Positions 16,517-17,308 of a DNA stretch of 17,308 nucleotides are shown in pieces. A program made the position numbers and the translations under genes. The stretch spans positions 1 to 17,308 of the forward strand of contig JBIOVV010000035.1 in assembly GCA_044867925.1 (NCBI GenBank). The letters run 5' to 3'. The stretch comes from VRUE01 sp044867925. GTDB taxonomy: Bacteria > Actinomycetota > Thermoleophilia > Solirubrobacterales > 70-9. How positions within the stretch are numbered: position 1 is the stretch's first letter; every line of letters begins with the position of its first letter. The notes under the pieces were generated by a model, which was given only the letters and a program-made list of their open reading frames with translations, had not been told where the DNA came from and did no database searches.

Positions 16517-17290
16517 TCACTGCTCGATGTCGAACAGGAAGGTCGTCGTGCCGAGAGTCACCTGGTCGCCGGGACTGAGCCGCGAGGAGGAGACCCGCCG
16601 GCCGTTCACCTTGATGCCGTTGGTCGAGCCGAGATCGGCGATCGTCCAGTCGCCGGTCTGGGTGCGGCGCAGCTCGGCGTGGCGGCGCGAGACGTTGGGA
16701 TCGCTGACCACGCACTCGGCTCCCTTCGAACGGCCGATCGTCGCCCGCGGGCCTTCCAGCACGTAGCGACGGTCGTCGAGGGAGACGACGGCGCGGGTCG
16801 CCACCATCGCTTCCGCTCGCTGCTCGGGGCTCGCCTGGGGAGCGTCGCGGTCCTTGACCGCGGAGTAGACCATCGTGTGGCCCTCCTCCCCCTGAACCGG
16901 CGCCTCGCCCTCGTGGGCGGGCGGCTTGACCAGCCGCGTCTGGATGCCGAACTCGCCGAGGCGCAGCCGCTCGTCCGTCTTGAACTCGACCGCGGGACGG
17001 GTCAGCAGGTCGTAGCTGCGCCGCCGGGCGTGCTCGAGCAGGTAGCCCGAGAGCTCCTGCTCCAACGAGCGCTCATAGCCTTCGAGCTTGGCCCGGTCCT
17101 TGCTGGAGAGGAAGACCGTGTACTCGTTGGGGACGTAGACGCGCGCCACCCCGGCGGTCTTGTGAGCGTCCATCTCCTTGGCCAGCTTGCGGGCCAGCTC
17201 GACCGGCTGCACCTCGGAGCTGAAGGCGCGGCTGAAGACCCCCTCGACGAGGCCTTCGATCCGACTCTCGAGGTTACGTAGAACGCTGAT
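16517..17290 (-). CDS. fhaA: FHA-domain protein FhaA with DUF3662 N-terminus, apparent ATC start
   Basis: A 257-residue cytoplasmic adaptor. The N-terminal FhaA_N/DUF3662 domain covers about residues 1-140, followed by a linker and a C-terminal FHA domain (about 176-255) with GRS (186-188), SRRH (201-204) and STNG (222-225). In mycobacteria FhaA binds phosphorylated MviN and controls late peptidoglycan steps. The conserved opening SVLRNLESRIEGLVEG is encoded just upstream of the first standard start (GTG 17212), and no ATG, GTG or TTG occurs in frame between. The only position matching the family start is ATC at 17288-17290, behind AAAAGGAG. The frame stays open to the window edge, so a longer form starting outside cannot be excluded. 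It heads the operon as seen. Confidence 0.85.
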   Translation of the reverse strand: MSVLRNLESRIEGLVEGVFSRAFSSEVQPVELARKLAKEMDAHKTAGVARVYVPNEYTVFLSSKDRAKLEGYERSLEQELSGYLLEHARRRSYDLLTRPAVEFKTDERLRLGEFGIQTRLVKPPAHEGEAPVQGEEGHTMVYSAVKDRDAPQASPEQRAEAMVATRAVVSLDDRRYVLEGPRATIGRSKGAECVVSDPNVSRRHAELRRTQTGDWTIADLGSTNGIKVNGRRVSSSRLSPGDQVTLGTTTFLFDIEQ

Positions 17291-17296
17291 CGGTGG

Positions 17297-17304
17297 CTCC
17301 TTTT
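17297..17304 (-). promoter_or_regulatory. Strong Shine-Dalgarno of fhaA
   Basis: The minus strand reads AAAAGGAG at the complement of 17297-17304, six bases before ATC 17288-17290. It is the best ribosome-binding site noticed in the operon and supports initiation at a non-standard codon. Any promoter lies beyond the window. Confidence 0.6.
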
Positions 17305-17308
17305 CGCG

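Overview
The window reads as chromosomal DNA of a high-GC actinobacterium. The evidence is near-saturated G/C at third codon positions, frequent GTG and TTG starts, 2-20 bp gene overlaps, and the actinobacterial order fhaA-fhaB-pstP-rodA-pbpA-pknB. A Thermoleophilia/Solirubrobacterales-type organism is my best guess; it rests on the general look of the proteins and is an inference.

Layout. (1) Positions 1-3567, minus strand: a surface-polysaccharide operon. It runs from a membrane-bound nucleotide-sugar 4,6-dehydratase (CapD/PglF type), through a two-helix membrane protein with a LytR C-terminal domain and an anchored FlgD-like Ig protein, into the first 133 codons of a probable O-antigen-ligase-like polytopic protein cut by the window edge. 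(2) Positions 3625-5129, plus strand, divergent: a DedA protein and UppP, overlapping by 4 bp, both linked to undecaprenyl-phosphate recycling. (3) Positions 5130-6544: an AT-richer insert with a plausible promoter, nested repeats and a Fic AMP-transferase fused to a winged helix. (4) Positions 6541-9063, plus strand: purM, then a membrane Ser/Thr kinase with a galactose-binding/discoidin-like external domain instead of PASTA repeats. (5) Positions 9110-17290, minus strand, convergent with (4): the cell-wall growth and phosphosignalling operon fhaA, fhaB, pstP, rodA, pbpA, pknB (four PASTA repeats), ddl. A hairpin lies between the two convergent blocks.

How they work together. PknB and PstP set the phosphorylation state read by the two FHA proteins. 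RodA and PbpA form the SEDS polymerase/transpeptidase pair. Ddl makes the D-Ala-D-Ala that PbpA cross-links. UppP and DedA return the lipid carrier used by both peptidoglycan and the polysaccharide operon. Almost the whole window is therefore envelope construction and its kinase control; purM and fic are the outsiders.

Points most worth a second look: the conserved N-terminus of fhaA can only begin at an ATC codon behind a strong Shine-Dalgarno; the only two sizeable gaps in the seven-gene operon, on either side of rodA, are each spanned by a perfect inverted repeat (11-bp and 17-bp arms); the fic gene has a repeat-dense control region; and the second kinase has an unusual sensor domain. No tRNA, rRNA, CRISPR array or insertion sequence was seen, and no gene-free stretch exceeds 100 bases.
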